A stretch of DNA of 33,419 nucleotides from Chloroflexota bacterium (GCA_016179845.1 JACPCK010000049.1:1-33419), one strand, 5' to 3'. Counted from the first letter of the stretch, positions 24,189 through 32,096 are shown. Program-made: numbers and translations. The notes: generated from the sequence alone by a model not told the origin.

Positions 24189-24215
24189 CCTGAAGTTCCC
24201 CCTGAGAGGCTCGAC

Positions 24216-25409
24216 ATGACGGCTCCCCTCCAAGGCATCCGCGTCCTGGACCTGAGCCGTATCCTATCAGGCCCCTTCTGCACCATGCTCCTGGCTGACC
24301 TGGGCGCCGAGGTGGTCAAGGTGGAGCAACCTGTCAAGGGTGACCCGGCGCGATACCTCGGCGCCCGCGTCGGCAGCGACAGCGCGTACTTCATCAGCGT
24401 CAACCGCGGTAAGAAGAGTATCACCCTCAACATCGCCTCGGAAGAGGGCCGTAGGCTCCTTCTATCCCTCCTTCCGCACTTTGACGTCCTGGTCGAGAAC
24501 TTTGTGCCGGGCACCATGGCCCGCCTGGAGCTGGACTACCCCAGGGTGAGCCTGGTGAACCCACGACTGGTGTACGCCTCCATTTCGGGCTTCGGCCAGG
24601 ACGGCCCCTACGCTCAGCGCCCGGCCCTGGACATCGTCGTGCAGGCCATGGGTGGTATCATGAGCATTACCGGGGAGCCGGGCGGCCCCCCTATACGGCC
24701 CGGCGTCTCTCTGGGCGACAGCGTCGCTGGGACCTTTGCTGCACTGGCCATCGTCGCTGCCCTCTTTCAGCGCCAGGCAACGGGCCAGGGCCAGTACATC
24801 GACACCGCTATGCTGGACTGCCAGCTTACCCTGATGGAGAATCCCATAGCCCGCTACTTCGCCACAGGCCAGCTCCCCGGGCCCCTGGGTACCCGCCACC
24901 CGGCAGCCACGCCCTTCCAGGCCTTCCAGGCTAGCGACAGCTATTTCGTCCTCGCCCTCATTACCGACGACCCGAAGACCTGGGGGCGCCTCTGCGACGC
25001 CATCCGCCGCCCCGACCTGGGCGCGGACCTCCGTTTCCAGGACAACACGGGTCGCATGGAACACCAGCAGGAGGTGGTAGCAGCCCTTCAGCAGACATTT
25101 CACTCCAGGCCCGCCTCTTACTGGCTGGAGGTCCTGGAACAGGCCGACATCCCCTGTGGCCCAGTCAGCACCGTGGCCGATGTCATCCGTGACCCGCAGG
25201 TTGAGCAGCGGGGCATGGTGGCGGCCATCCCCCATAAAGAGCTGGGAAGCTGGCGCGTGGCCAACACACCCTTCAGGCTGGGCGGGGCCGCCCTGGGCCC
25301 CTCAGGACCCTCGCCGGCCCTGGGCCAGCATACCCGGGAGGTCCTGAGCAGCCTCCTTGACATAACGGAGGAGGCGCTGGCTCGCCTTAGGGCCCAGGGA
25401 GCCATATGA
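24216..25409 (+). CDS. CaiB/BaiF family III CoA-transferase in the men cluster
   Basis: A full-length, clean family member of 397 residues: IRVLDLSRILSGPFCTMLLADLGAE at the start with KVEQP, then SVNRGKKSITLN, VYASISGFGQDGPYA, GQYIDTAMLD with the likely catalytic Asp196 and a C-terminal LGQHTREVLS. It starts at ATG 24216 with GAGAGG upstream. It is divergent from menC, lies between menC and menB, and no menE acyl-CoA ligase is present in the window. Family III enzymes make aryl- and acyl-CoA thioesters by transfer, so activation of o-succinylbenzoate is an attractive but untested role. A menE elsewhere in the genome would make this a chance neighbour; two other such genes lie in the window. 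Confidence 0.9.
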   Translation: MTAPLQGIRVLDLSRILSGPFCTMLLADLGAEVVKVEQPVKGDPARYLGARVGSDSAYFISVNRGKKSITLNIASEEGRRLLLSLLPHFDVLVENFVPGTMARLELDYPRVSLVNPRLVYASISGFGQDGPYAQRPALDIVVQAMGGIMSITGEPGGPPIRPGVSLGDSVAGTFAALAIVAALFQRQATGQGQYIDTAMLDCQLTLMENPIARYFATGQLPGPLGTRHPAATPFQAFQASDSYFVLALITDDPKTWGRLCDAIRRPDLGADLRFQDNTGRMEHQQEVVAALQQTFHSRPASYWLEVLEQADIPCGPVSTVADVIRDPQVEQRGMVAAIPHKELGSWRVANTPFRLGGAALGPSGPSPALGQHTREVLSSLLDITEEALARLRAQGAI

Positions 25410-25490
25410 GACGGAACAGCGTCTAGTTGACTGGACCGGGTATGAGTTGCGGCAAACAGTCTGCATGTTGCAATATCGGAGGGAAACATC

Positions 25491-27176
25491 ATGGGTAAAC
25501 AAGAGAACGAGATAGGCGCCTCTGCCAATTGGTTTGAGCAATATTCCTACGCTCTGTGGGCGCCGAAAGAAATCCAGCAACACTATCCAGCTCTTGAAGA
25601 TGCCTTATCTAAGCTGGAGAAAGGCCCAGACGCTGAAGCTGCGTTTGTAGTTTTCTGGAACGTCATGGAATCTACCAGCCTAACAGTGAATACCCGACTC
25701 ATTGATGGGGTTAAGGAAGTCAAGCTTCAGATGGACCCGCAGTTCTTTTCCAACCCAGATGTCCAGAGGAATTGGCAACTGGCTCGTCAGCGAGCAGAGG
25801 AAATGGACCGAGAAGCGCAGGAGGCTTTTCTGAACCGCCTCGTGGAGTTGGTGCAGCGCTACCGTCCAAAGCCTGCGCCAGATGAGCCAGTGAATGAGCT
25901 AGCCGCGATAATTTTTGCCCACGTATCCGCCACCCTAGCCGTGTCTCTGGAGCGCTTTGAAGGCGGCCAGTCTGAGAGGTTCTTGGAGGCTATTGAAGAG
26001 AGTCGTAGGGTGCTCCAGAGGCGAAACGAGGGTGGCCCAAGATGGTACGAGGAAGCCGACTTCTCGCGTTACGACTTCTCGGTTGACGTGGATGTTTCCA
26101 CCCGGCTTGTGGAGGTGCTTTTGTGGGCAAAAGAGTTCCAAAGGCACAATGTGGACAAGTCATACGACCAGGCTCTCGAATGCCTGCCTAGGGCTGCCAA
26201 GAGCTGTGTCGAAGCAGATGACAAGCTGTACAATTGCTTTCCCGAGTGTGAAACGGTTGACGATTGGATACCACCGATACCGGACACATCACAGCCAGGT
26301 GTTGGAGTGCTTGGCATGGGCTTTCACTTGCTCAGGTTTCTCGTACCGGTCGAACGGGCTATCGACTCCTTTGAGAGACTCGTTGGGCCACCATCAGGAG
26401 ACGCGAATTGGCAACGGGTGGCAGGCTGGTGCCGGAGTTTAGAAAACATTTGGGATCAACCTGGTTCAGCCTCGGGCGTTCCGTCAAAGCTTTTTGAACG
26501 CTGTGAAACAGCTCGTGACTTTTGGCTTCAGGCTCGCGGGCTAGCCCTGCACAAATTGAGCCCTGATGCTCTTGTGCGCTTCCTTCGAGAGACTGAGAGA
26601 ACCCAGTCGGAGGCCCGTCTCTGTACGTATTTCTTCGGGGAACTTTGGAACATGTTGCCTGAAAACGCCCAGCAAGCACTGATAGCTGCTGACAATACCT
26701 TCTGGGCAACGGAAGGCAGGAGAGGCGATGTGCTGGAAAACCTTCGCTTGGCTGTGGAGGCGGTGGTCGAAACCATTTTGGCACGCCCGTTCAGGAAGTG
26801 GCTAAGTGGGGAGTCCTCGAGGGGGGTGCGCCTGGAAGATTCTCCGCGTCGTACTGCTGAAAATAAATCTTTCCTGCCAATCACTGAATTGATTGACGAA
26901 TTGTGGAGGGACCACAGGGCAGAGTTCTTGAAGTGGGCACAGAGGGAGTGGCCTGGCATTGAGGAGAATTTCTGGGTTGGTGTGGGCACCGACTTAATGG
27001 CCCTTCGCGATGCCAGGAGTAGAGCGGTGCATCCGAAAGGCCGGGAGGCTGCCGGAGATAAAGTTATACGCGACTATTATGCTAAGTTTCTGGGCATTGG
27101 TCGCCCTGGTCTTCTTCCTGAGCTGTTGAGGATGGGCGTAAAGAAGCCCTTAGAAAAAGAGGGACCAAGGAGGTAG
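25491..27176 (+). CDS. Orphan 561-aa protein with C-terminal HEPN-like motif
   Basis: I recognise no named family. The protein is soluble, helix-rich and charged, with no signal peptide or membrane segment. Near the end the stretch [12 protein letters not shown] contains R509-x4-H514, resembling the Rx4-6H site of HEPN domains, RNases and toxins often found in defence and stress genes. The sequence is visibly less GC-rich than the men genes and its Trp and Cys content is high. ATG 25491 has GGAGGG upstream. Its final codons form the AAGGAGG ribosome binding site of menB, whose ATG is 5 bp after its stop. It interrupts the CoA-transferase/menB run and looks acquired. The function is unknown. 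Confidence 0.75.
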   Translation: MGKQENEIGASANWFEQYSYALWAPKEIQQHYPALEDALSKLEKGPDAEAAFVVFWNVMESTSLTVNTRLIDGVKEVKLQMDPQFFSNPDVQRNWQLARQRAEEMDREAQEAFLNRLVELVQRYRPKPAPDEPVNELAAIIFAHVSATLAVSLERFEGGQSERFLEAIEESRRVLQRRNEGGPRWYEEADFSRYDFSVDVDVSTRLVEVLLWAKEFQRHNVDKSYDQALECLPRAAKSCVEADDKLYNCFPECETVDDWIPPIPDTSQPGVGVLGMGFHLLRFLVPVERAIDSFERLVGPPSGDANWQRVAGWCRSLENIWDQPGSASGVPSKLFERCETARDFWLQARGLALHKLSPDALVRFLRETERTQSEARLCTYFFGELWNMLPENAQQALIAADNTFWATEGRRGDVLENLRLAVEAVVETILARPFRKWLSGESSRGVRLEDSPRRTAENKSFLPITELIDELWRDHRAEFLKWAQREWPGIEENFWVGVGTDLMALRDARSRAVHPKGREAAGDKVIRDYYAKFLGIGRPGLLPELLRMGVKKPLEKEGPRR

Positions 27177-27181
27177 GCTCT

Positions 27182-27988
27182 ATGACAGCCCAGCAGTTCA
27201 CCGACATCATCTACGAGAAGAAGGACGGCGTTGCCAGGGTCGCTATCAACCGTCCCGAGGTCCTCAACGCCTTCCGTCCCCGCACCGTGGACGAGATGGT
27301 CAGGGCGTTCACCGACGCCTGGCACGATGACAGCGTCGGCGTCGTCGTCCTTACTGGTGTGGGGCAGAGGGCCTTCTGCACCGGCGGCGACCAGAGGGTC
27401 CGCGGCGACGGCGGCTACCTGGACGAGGGGGGCCAAGCCCGCCTCCAGGTCACGGAGCTTCATCGCCTCATCCGTATGATCCCCAAGCCGGTCATCGCCA
27501 TGGTCAACGGGTACGCCATCGGCGGCGGCCACGTCCTCCACGTCCTCTGTGACCTCACCATCGCCAGCGACACGGCCATCTTTGGCCAGGTCGGCCCCCG
27601 CGTCGGCAGCTTCGACGCCGGCTTCGGCTCCGTCTTCCTCGCCCGCATCGTGGGCGAGAAGAAGGCCCGGGAGATATGGTATCTCTGCCGGCAGTACTCG
27701 GCCAGAGAGGCCCTGGAGATGGGCCTGGTCAACAAGGTGGTCCCACCCGCCGAGCTGGAGGCCGAGACCATGCGCTGGTGCCGTGACCTCCTGGAGAAGA
27801 GCCCCACTGCCCTCCGTTTCCTCAAGGCTGCCTTCAACTCCGATACCGACTGGGCCTACGGCCTCCAGTTCGTCGCCCACGGCGCCACCAGCCTCTACTA
27901 CCAGACCGAGGAGGCTAAGGAGGGCCGCAACGCCTTTCTGGAGAAACGCAAGCCTGACTTCTCCCGCTTTCGCCATATGCCCTGGTAG
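27182..27988 (+). CDS. menB: 1,4-Dihydroxy-2-naphthoyl-CoA synthase MenB
   Basis: A crotonase-superfamily enzyme of 268 residues that cyclises o-succinylbenzoyl-CoA to DHNA-CoA. The family is distinguished from enoyl-CoA hydratases by [48 protein letters not shown] and [19 protein letters not shown], and by its long C-terminus ([17 protein letters not shown]). AAGGAGG at the end of the orphan gene precedes ATG 27182. Its substrate must be made by a CoA-activating step: menE or a substitute such as the neighbouring CoA-transferase. It is the last intact plus-strand men gene before menA. Confidence 0.95.
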   Translation: MTAQQFTDIIYEKKDGVARVAINRPEVLNAFRPRTVDEMVRAFTDAWHDDSVGVVVLTGVGQRAFCTGGDQRVRGDGGYLDEGGQARLQVTELHRLIRMIPKPVIAMVNGYAIGGGHVLHVLCDLTIASDTAIFGQVGPRVGSFDAGFGSVFLARIVGEKKAREIWYLCRQYSAREALEMGLVNKVVPPAELEAETMRWCRDLLEKSPTALRFLKAAFNSDTDWAYGLQFVAHGATSLYYQTEEAKEGRNAFLEKRKPDFSRFRHMPW

Positions 27989-28163
27989 GCTTGGAGTGCA
28001 CCATTCAGGAAACTGGAGGCTGTTCGGGAATCCACTCCCAGGGGCGTCCACAGGGGGCTGACGGTTTTCCGAATAGCTTCCAGGGGTGAGCGGTCTATGA
28101 TTCCCCTCATGGTGAGCTCGGGTAAGGACAAGCTCAGCAATACCCGCATTATTTTTGGGGCTG

Positions 28164-28214
28164 GTAGCAGGTATGGGGCGGCTTATGGGGGGGGATAAGC
28201 CGGGCAATCCCTAC
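28164..28214. repeat. Palindromic repeat with GTAGCAGGTAT arm
   Basis: CGGCTTAT (28179-28186) pairs with ATAAGCCG (28195-28202), and the flanks GTAGCAGGTATGG and GCAATCCCTAC pair imperfectly. The arm resembles the GCAGGTATTG palindrome at 1279. The gene-free stretch 27989-28348 holds this repeat, a CTCATGGTGAGC phrase at 28108 shared with 13570, and an imperfect inverted pair GGAGGCTGTTCGGGAA (28015-28030) with TTCCGAATAGCTTCC (28067-28081), perhaps the menB terminator. Confidence 0.5.
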
Positions 28215-28348
28215 AAAGACTACATGAATTCGGCGCGCTAAGGGTTCTTCAGCCAAGTGCGGGCTAAGCCAACTTAACCTTCAAGAGCTGAGGTCAATGC
28301 AGTATATCCACTCTAGGTATTTAGGGTGGAATGGGTCACTGATGTACA

Positions 28349-28795
28349 TTAGGGGCTCTCATCGAAATACCCTGCGACGCGAAGCTCGTCAATTGGCAGC
28401 CATGCTTCGTATTCCCCTCCCTCATCCAAATATTTCCACTCGCGCCAGCCGTCAAAGGACCCTCTCACAAGGGCCATACAAGCGCCAGACGGCGTAAAAG
28501 TGGCATCCTTCTCCGGGAGGCGGATTTTACCGTTTCTAAGCAATAGCCCTTCAAATCGCTGACCTTTCCTAGGGCGCACCCAGATTACCTTTGCAGGGAA
28601 CCCATGATGATCTTTCTCGGGTGGTGCCACGTATTCATTGGACTCGGTGGCTGGAGATTCCAGCGAACTCATAGTGCGTTCTATAGCCTGCAGCGCTATG
28701 TCCAGGCGGTAACGTTGTCCCTCGCTTTCGATTGACGAGCGAACCTGCCGTATCTGCTCTACAGCCACCTTTAGCTGTTCCATAAGAGCAACCAT
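28349..28795 (-). CDS. Small protein with C-terminal RAMA/DUF4357-like domain
   Basis: A 148-residue protein. The N-terminal about 50 residues are charged, coiled-coil-like helices (EQLKVAVEQIRQVRSSIESE). Residues 81-139 resemble the RAMA domain that is appended to restriction/modification proteins: FEGLLLRNGKIRLP, then TPSGACMALVRGSFDGWREW and PIDELR. GGAGGAGG precedes ATG 28795. A consensus promoter and a perfect 28-bp palindrome lie directly upstream, so expression is probably tightly controlled. It is less GC-rich than the men genes and has no recognised partner on either side. A DNA- or nucleic-acid-related function is an inference from the domain. Confidence 0.65.
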   Translation of the reverse strand: MVALMEQLKVAVEQIRQVRSSIESEGQRYRLDIALQAIERTMSSLESPATESNEYVAPPEKDHHGFPAKVIWVRPRKGQRFEGLLLRNGKIRLPEKDATFTPSGACMALVRGSFDGWREWKYLDEGGEYEAWLPIDELRVAGYFDESP

Positions 28796-28809
28796 GCCTC
28801 CTCCTTAAT

Positions 28810-28858
28810 CTGTAAACTATCTATAGATAGTTTACAGCAGTTGCTAGCCTGATGTCAA
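28810..28858 (-). promoter_or_regulatory. Promoter with perfect 28-bp palindromic operator
   Basis: At 28810-28837 the sequence CTGTAAACTATCTA is followed immediately by its exact reverse complement. On the minus strand TTGACA (28858-28853) is separated by 18 bp from TAAACT inside the palindrome, so a bound dimer would block the promoter. The ribosome binding site and ATG 28795 follow within 15 bp of the palindrome. Confidence 0.7.
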
Positions 28859-28990
28859 GGGATGGGTCATGTTTGATATGCCGAGCTTGGCTAGAGGCCA
28901 GCACGCATCAGTCCCGCCAATTGCAGGTCAGTCAGCTTAAGAGTCCTCGAGCGTCCCAATACATGCAGCTTCTCAGATACGAGAGGGATG

Positions 28991-29287
28991 TACCGAGCTT
29001 AAGCAACCATGACCGGGTCAATCAATTTACCTAACTGGGGAAGAACCTGAAGTGGGGCGATATGTTATCATCCCCTCTACTAGTTTGCTATCGGACGAAG
29101 GATGTGTCTTTCCGCGTGGCAACATGAACGTCCTGGCAGGCTTCGCCCTGCCGTCGAAGGGGCGGTTCACCTGTTTAGGTTTTAATGCCCTTGAGTCCGC
29201 TGGGGCTCTCCAATACCTGCAAAGCTGAGCGCGCTTGGCGCGCAAAGTTGGATTGTATACCGAGCTTGGTTAACCTTGAGCGGGCCA
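28991..29287. repeat. Structured dispersed repeats, copies B and C
   Basis: Copy C (28991-29021) has TACCGAGCTTAAGCAACC and GACCGGGTCAA. Copy B (29211-29287) has CAATACCTGCAAAGCTGA, a hairpin GCGCGC-TTG-GCGCGC (29229-29243), AAAGTTG, TATACCGAGCTTGGTTAACC and TGAGCGGGC. The order of blocks matches copy A at 4468-4545, but the hairpin stem is a different sequence. The stretch 28796-29312 otherwise holds only the palindromic promoter at 28810; a short open frame on the minus strand at 29027-29245 is not convincing. Confidence 0.5.
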
Positions 29288-29312
29288 AACAACAAAGACC
29301 CTCAGAACTTGC

Positions 29313-30201
29313 ATGGAGACTGATGGTTTGAGGAACAGGAAACGCTCCTTAGCTGGCCTCCTGGCCTTTCCAGGGCCCATTCGTAGCTGGGCGCTGGCGG
29401 CGCGTCCTCTCACCCTGACCGCATCGGCTACCCCTGTCCTCGTTGGAACGGCCCTCGCCGCGACGCAAGGCCCCATCGACTGGCTCCTCTTCTCCCTGGC
29501 CCTTGTGGGCGCCGTCCTTATCCAGGCCGGCACCAACCTGGCCGACGAGTACATCGACCACCGCCGCACCGGCGGCGCTGCCAAGTTCCCTGCGCCCCAC
29601 AAGGTGATCCAGAGGGGTCTCCTGGCCCCGCGGGCCGTTCTAGCGGGCGCTGTGCTCTCCTTCGCCGTCAGCGCCGCCATGGGCCTCTATATCGTCTCCC
29701 AGGTCGGCTGGCCGATCTTGTTGGTGGGCATCCTCAGCATCCTGGCGGGCTACCTCCACAGCAGCGGCCCCTTCCCCCTGGGCCACTGGGCCCTGGGCGA
29801 GCTGACGGTCTTCCTCTTCATGGGCGTGGTCATCGTCATGGCCAGCTACTTCGTGCAGGCCCAGGAGATCACCTGGCCTGGCTTCTGGTCCTCTTTGCCC
29901 ATCGCCTTCCTGGTGACCGCCATCCTCCAGTGCAACCCGTGCGGGCCGGTGGGTCTATGCCGTCCTGGTGCTGGGTGCCTATCTCGTCCTCGTTGCTGCT
30001 GTCCTTGCTGGGGTGACCCCGAAGCTCGCCATTCTGGGCCTTGCCCCCCTGCCCTGGGCCCTTTCCCTGGTTCAGAGGCTCTGGCAGGCCACTGCCAGGC
30101 CCCACTTCAACGCGGTCCTGATGGGGAGCGCTCGGCTTCACCTGGCGACCGGGCTCCTCATCGCCCTGGGCATAAGTCTCCACAGCCTCCTTGCCCGCTA
30201 G
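29313..30201 (+). pseudogene. menA: DHNA polyprenyltransferase MenA, deleted and frameshifted
   Basis: MenA attaches the polyprenyl chain to DHNA at the membrane. The N-terminal 208 residues match: membrane segments and the first Asp-rich motif NLADEYID (D78, D82). At about 29937-29945 the reading frame shifts: frame 1 ends in AFLVTAILQCN and continues out of frame to 30239. Another frame, from 29941 to 30201, resumes with GRWVYAVLVLGAYLV and the final helices. Compared with the family, the block expected between them, NNLRDxxxDRxxGKRTLAV with the second Asp motif, is missing (roughly 25 codons). So this is a deletion plus frameshift, not a simple frameshift. It may be real inactivation or an assembly/sequencing error. 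Start ATG 29313 has no strong ribosome binding site. Confidence 0.8.
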
Positions 30202-30220
30202 GTTCTCCGGCTGGCTGCCG

Positions 30221-30250
30221 TTGTGGAGGCCCGCCCTAGCGGGTTACAAT
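30221..30250 (+). promoter_or_regulatory. Promoter of tRNA-Gln and possibly the PRTase cassette
   Basis: TTGTGG (30221-30226), an 18-bp spacer and TACAAT (30245-30250) precede the tRNA at 30268 by 18 bp. Only 21 bp separate the tRNA from the PRTase ATG, so this promoter may also transcribe the cassette. Confidence 0.5.
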
Positions 30251-30267
30251 CGAAAGGGCCCCGGCGA

Positions 30268-30338
30268 TGCCCGGTGGTGCAGTGGTAGCACAGGGGACTT
30301 TGGATCCCCTGACCCTGGTTCGAATCCAGGCCGGGCAG
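30268..30338 (+). tRNA. tRNA-Gln(TTG)
   Basis: A 7-bp acceptor stem TGCCCGG/CCGGGCA, D arm GTGGTGCAGTGGTAGCAC, anticodon arm GGGGA-CTTTGGA-TCCCC with anticodon TTG, and T arm CCTGGTTCGAATCCAGG. Discriminator G, no encoded CCA. Its last 10 nt (30329-30338) are the left half of a 17-bp direct repeat that recurs at 31562. Confidence 0.95.
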
Positions 30339-30359
30339 TGCCTCCTGCAAGGAGCGTTC

Positions 30360-30950
30360 ATGGTTACTGTCTCACCCAAGCGTCTCTCAGGTCCTTGGAA
30401 AGCCGGGTACGCACTTGACCTGCATACACTCTCTAGTAACCTCGTCGGCTATGACGAGTGGGGACACGAGGTCTTCGATACCAAGCGCTCCGACATGGGC
30501 GACCTGCTCTACCGTCTGAAGTACCAGTCCGACAAAGTTACTATTCCGGTAATCGTTGAGACCGCTGTAGAATTTATTCGAGCGCAAGCCTGGGAGATCG
30601 ACTTGGTAGTGCCAGTCCCTCCGTCAAACAGGCGCGCATTCCAGCCTGTGCTGGCCTTGGCGGAGTCTGTCGCCAAGACCCTTGGTATCCCGTATTGCGG
30701 TGACTGCGTTGTGAAGGTGCACGAGACGCCCCAGTTGAAGAACCTGTATGATCTGTCGGAGCGATCAAGAGTGCTGAAGGACGCCTTCACCGTGTCCAAG
30801 ACTGCCATGGTCAAGAAGAATGTCCTGCTTTTCGACGATCTGTACCGGTCTGGAGCGACGCTGCAGGCAGTTGCCTCCGCTCTGGTCGAGAATGCGGGGA
30901 TCCAGGACTTGTATGTGCTAACATTAACAATGACGAGGACAAGACGATGA
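30360..30950 (+). CDS. Phosphoribosyltransferase, ComF-like
   Basis: A 196-residue PRTase-fold protein. The PRPP-binding loop is seen as VLLFDDLYRSGATLQ, preceded by DLVVPVPPSNRRAFQPV and KNLYDLSERSRVLKDAF. ComF-type proteins have the same order, but this one lacks the N-terminal zinc-finger Cys motif of many ComF proteins. AAGGAG (30349-30354) precedes ATG 30360; the longer frame from 30267 runs through the tRNA and is not real. Its stop overlaps the next gene (ATGA). It is probably a nucleotide- or PRPP-using enzyme working with the SLOG-like partner; the substrate is unknown. Confidence 0.85.
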   Translation: MVTVSPKRLSGPWKAGYALDLHTLSSNLVGYDEWGHEVFDTKRSDMGDLLYRLKYQSDKVTIPVIVETAVEFIRAQAWEIDLVVPVPPSNRRAFQPVLALAESVAKTLGIPYCGDCVVKVHETPQLKNLYDLSERSRVLKDAFTVSKTAMVKKNVLLFDDLYRSGATLQAVASALVENAGIQDLYVLTLTMTRTRR

Positions 30951-31492
30951 GCAAAGTTATCCTTGGAGGGTCTCGGTCTGTTTCACGCCTAAATGCGCCT
31001 GTAAGGGAGCGGGTTGAAAACATAGTCTCTCAGGGCTTTGACATCGTCATTGGGGACGCCAATGGCGCTGACAAAGCACTACAGGAATATCTGGCCACCC
31101 GTGGCTACGAGAAGGTCACAGTCTTCTGCTCGGGTGATGTTTGCCGAAACAATCTCGGAAACTGGAAGACGGTCTTCATCCCCACTGGTCGCCAAAAACT
31201 CGACTTTGAGCACTACGCTCAGAAAGATGCGCGGATGGTGGGAGAGGCTGACTACGGCTTGTTCCTTTGGAATGGTAAGAGCCATGGCACATTGAACAGT
31301 GTGCGTATGCTGCTAAAGCGTGGACGGCCCGCTCTGGTCTACATCTCACCGAAGAAAAGCTTCGTGACCATGAAAATGGAACGGGACCTAGAGGGTGTGC
31401 TAGGCGAGTTTGACCTAGCCGTTCCGCATCCCCACAGGCGCAATCCTAAAAATAGTGCGAAGTCCGGGGTGCAGCGCTCCTTGTTCGGTTAG
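30947..31492 (+). CDS. SLOG/DUF2493-like nucleotide-binding protein
   Basis: A 181-residue protein of Rossmann type. ILGGSRSV at the N-terminus and VIGDANGADKALQEYL resemble the GSRxx and GGARGAD motifs of DUF2493/SLOG proteins, and ADYGLFLWNGKSHGTLNSV matches the later part of that family. SLOG proteins bind nucleotides or their derivatives and occur in several conflict-system contexts. The start ATG overlaps the PRTase stop, so the two are coupled. The C-terminal 30 residues are basic and low-complexity. Function is inferred, not known. Confidence 0.7.
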   Translation: MSKVILGGSRSVSRLNAPVRERVENIVSQGFDIVIGDANGADKALQEYLATRGYEKVTVFCSGDVCRNNLGNWKTVFIPTGRQKLDFEHYAQKDARMVGEADYGLFLWNGKSHGTLNSVRMLLKRGRPALVYISPKKSFVTMKMERDLEGVLGEFDLAVPHPHRRNPKNSAKSGVQRSLFG

Positions 31493-31608
31493 CCCGATAT
31501 TTGTGCCCTGGGTCTGTCAGCGTACAGCGAAAGCTATCTCAAAAGTTCTTGATTTCATACGGGCCGGGCAGTGCCTCCGCAGAGTAAGACAGGCAGCTTC
31601 TAAGACGT

Positions 31609-31839
31609 TTGATACAGGGGGCACTTCATAATGTAGCCTTTGATGACTTGGTGAATCTGACAGAGGGTTTTGGGTTTCAGCTAGTACGTGTTTCGGGGAG
31701 CCACCACATTTTCACTCATCCAGACCTCACGGAGCTGGTTAACCTTCAATCAGTTCGGGGTGAGGCAAAGCCTTATCAGATTCGCCAGCTCCTTCGGTTG
31801 GTCGAGCGGTATAATATAAAGCTGGAGGAAGAGAAGTGA
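31609..31839 (+). CDS. hicA: HicA-type mRNA interferase toxin
   Basis: A 76-residue dsRBD-like toxin that would cleave mRNA. The catalytic His sits in SGSHHIFTHP (H32), then LVNLQ, GEAKPYQIRQLL and VERYN, all typical of HicA. TTG 31609 is the first available start; upstream in frame the family-like residues LLRRLIQGAL continue but the frame meets a stop at 31585, just after the 31562-31578 repeat copy, so the N-terminus may be truncated or re-started. The antitoxin gene overlaps by 4 bp downstream (GTGA). Order toxin-antitoxin is standard for HicAB. Confidence 0.85.
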   Translation: MIQGALHNVAFDDLVNLTEGFGFQLVRVSGSHHIFTHPDLTELVNLQSVRGEAKPYQIRQLLRLVERYNIKLEEEK

Positions 31840-32063
31840 GCGACTACCACATCAACATCTTCTATAGCGAAGAGGACGGCGGCTACATTGCTGACATTCC
31901 AGACCTGGTGTCCTGCTCAGCATTTGGGGCTACGCCAGAAGAAGCTCTGGCAGAGGTCAGGCGCGCCAAAGCTGCCTGGCTAGAGGCGGCGCGCAAAGCC
32001 AACAAGCCCATACCGCCACCAAGATATCGGCCTGTTATCTACCAGTGCCGTAGCCGAGCGTGA
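31836..32063 (+). CDS. hicB: HicB-type antitoxin
   Basis: A 75-residue partial-RNase-H-fold antitoxin with IFYSEEDGGYIADIPDLVSC and TPEEALAEVRRAKAAWLEAA, the signature of HicB/UPF0150. It lacks a recognisable C-terminal DNA-binding domain, so it may neutralise HicA without strong autoregulation. GTG 31836 overlaps the hicA stop. The C-terminus PPPRYRPVIY is basic. Confidence 0.85.
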   Translation: MSDYHINIFYSEEDGGYIADIPDLVSCSAFGATPEEALAEVRRAKAAWLEAARKANKPIPPPRYRPVIYQCRSRA

Positions 32064-32096
32064 GGTCAAGCTGAGCACCTTCGGATTGGAGGAGTA

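Larger units (their letters stand above)
30329..31578. mobile_element. Small island bounded by a tRNA-Gln 3'-end duplication
   Basis: The 17-bp sequence GGCCGGGCAGTGCCTCC occurs at 30329-30345 (last 10 nt of tRNA-Gln plus 7 nt) and again at 31562-31578. The spacing gives a 1.2 kb segment carrying only two genes, a phosphoribosyltransferase and a SLOG-like protein, in a less GC-rich composition. This is the pattern of attL/attR left by site-specific integration at a tRNA gene, but no integrase or excisionase gene lies inside. It may be a relic or a minimal passenger island mobilised in trans. Confidence 0.6.

Noticed and set aside
23107-24219. Long plus-strand open frame across menC
   Set aside because: It is rich in Ser/Thr/Ala/Arg, has no family match, and lies antisense to menC, which has the KxK and metal-ligand motifs.
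27077-28207. Long minus-strand open frame across menB
   Set aside because: It is antisense to an unambiguous MenB and has no recognisable motifs.
29027-29245. 72-aa minus-strand open frame in the intergenic region before menA
   Set aside because: It overlaps structured repeat copy B and has no ribosome binding site or recognisable domain.
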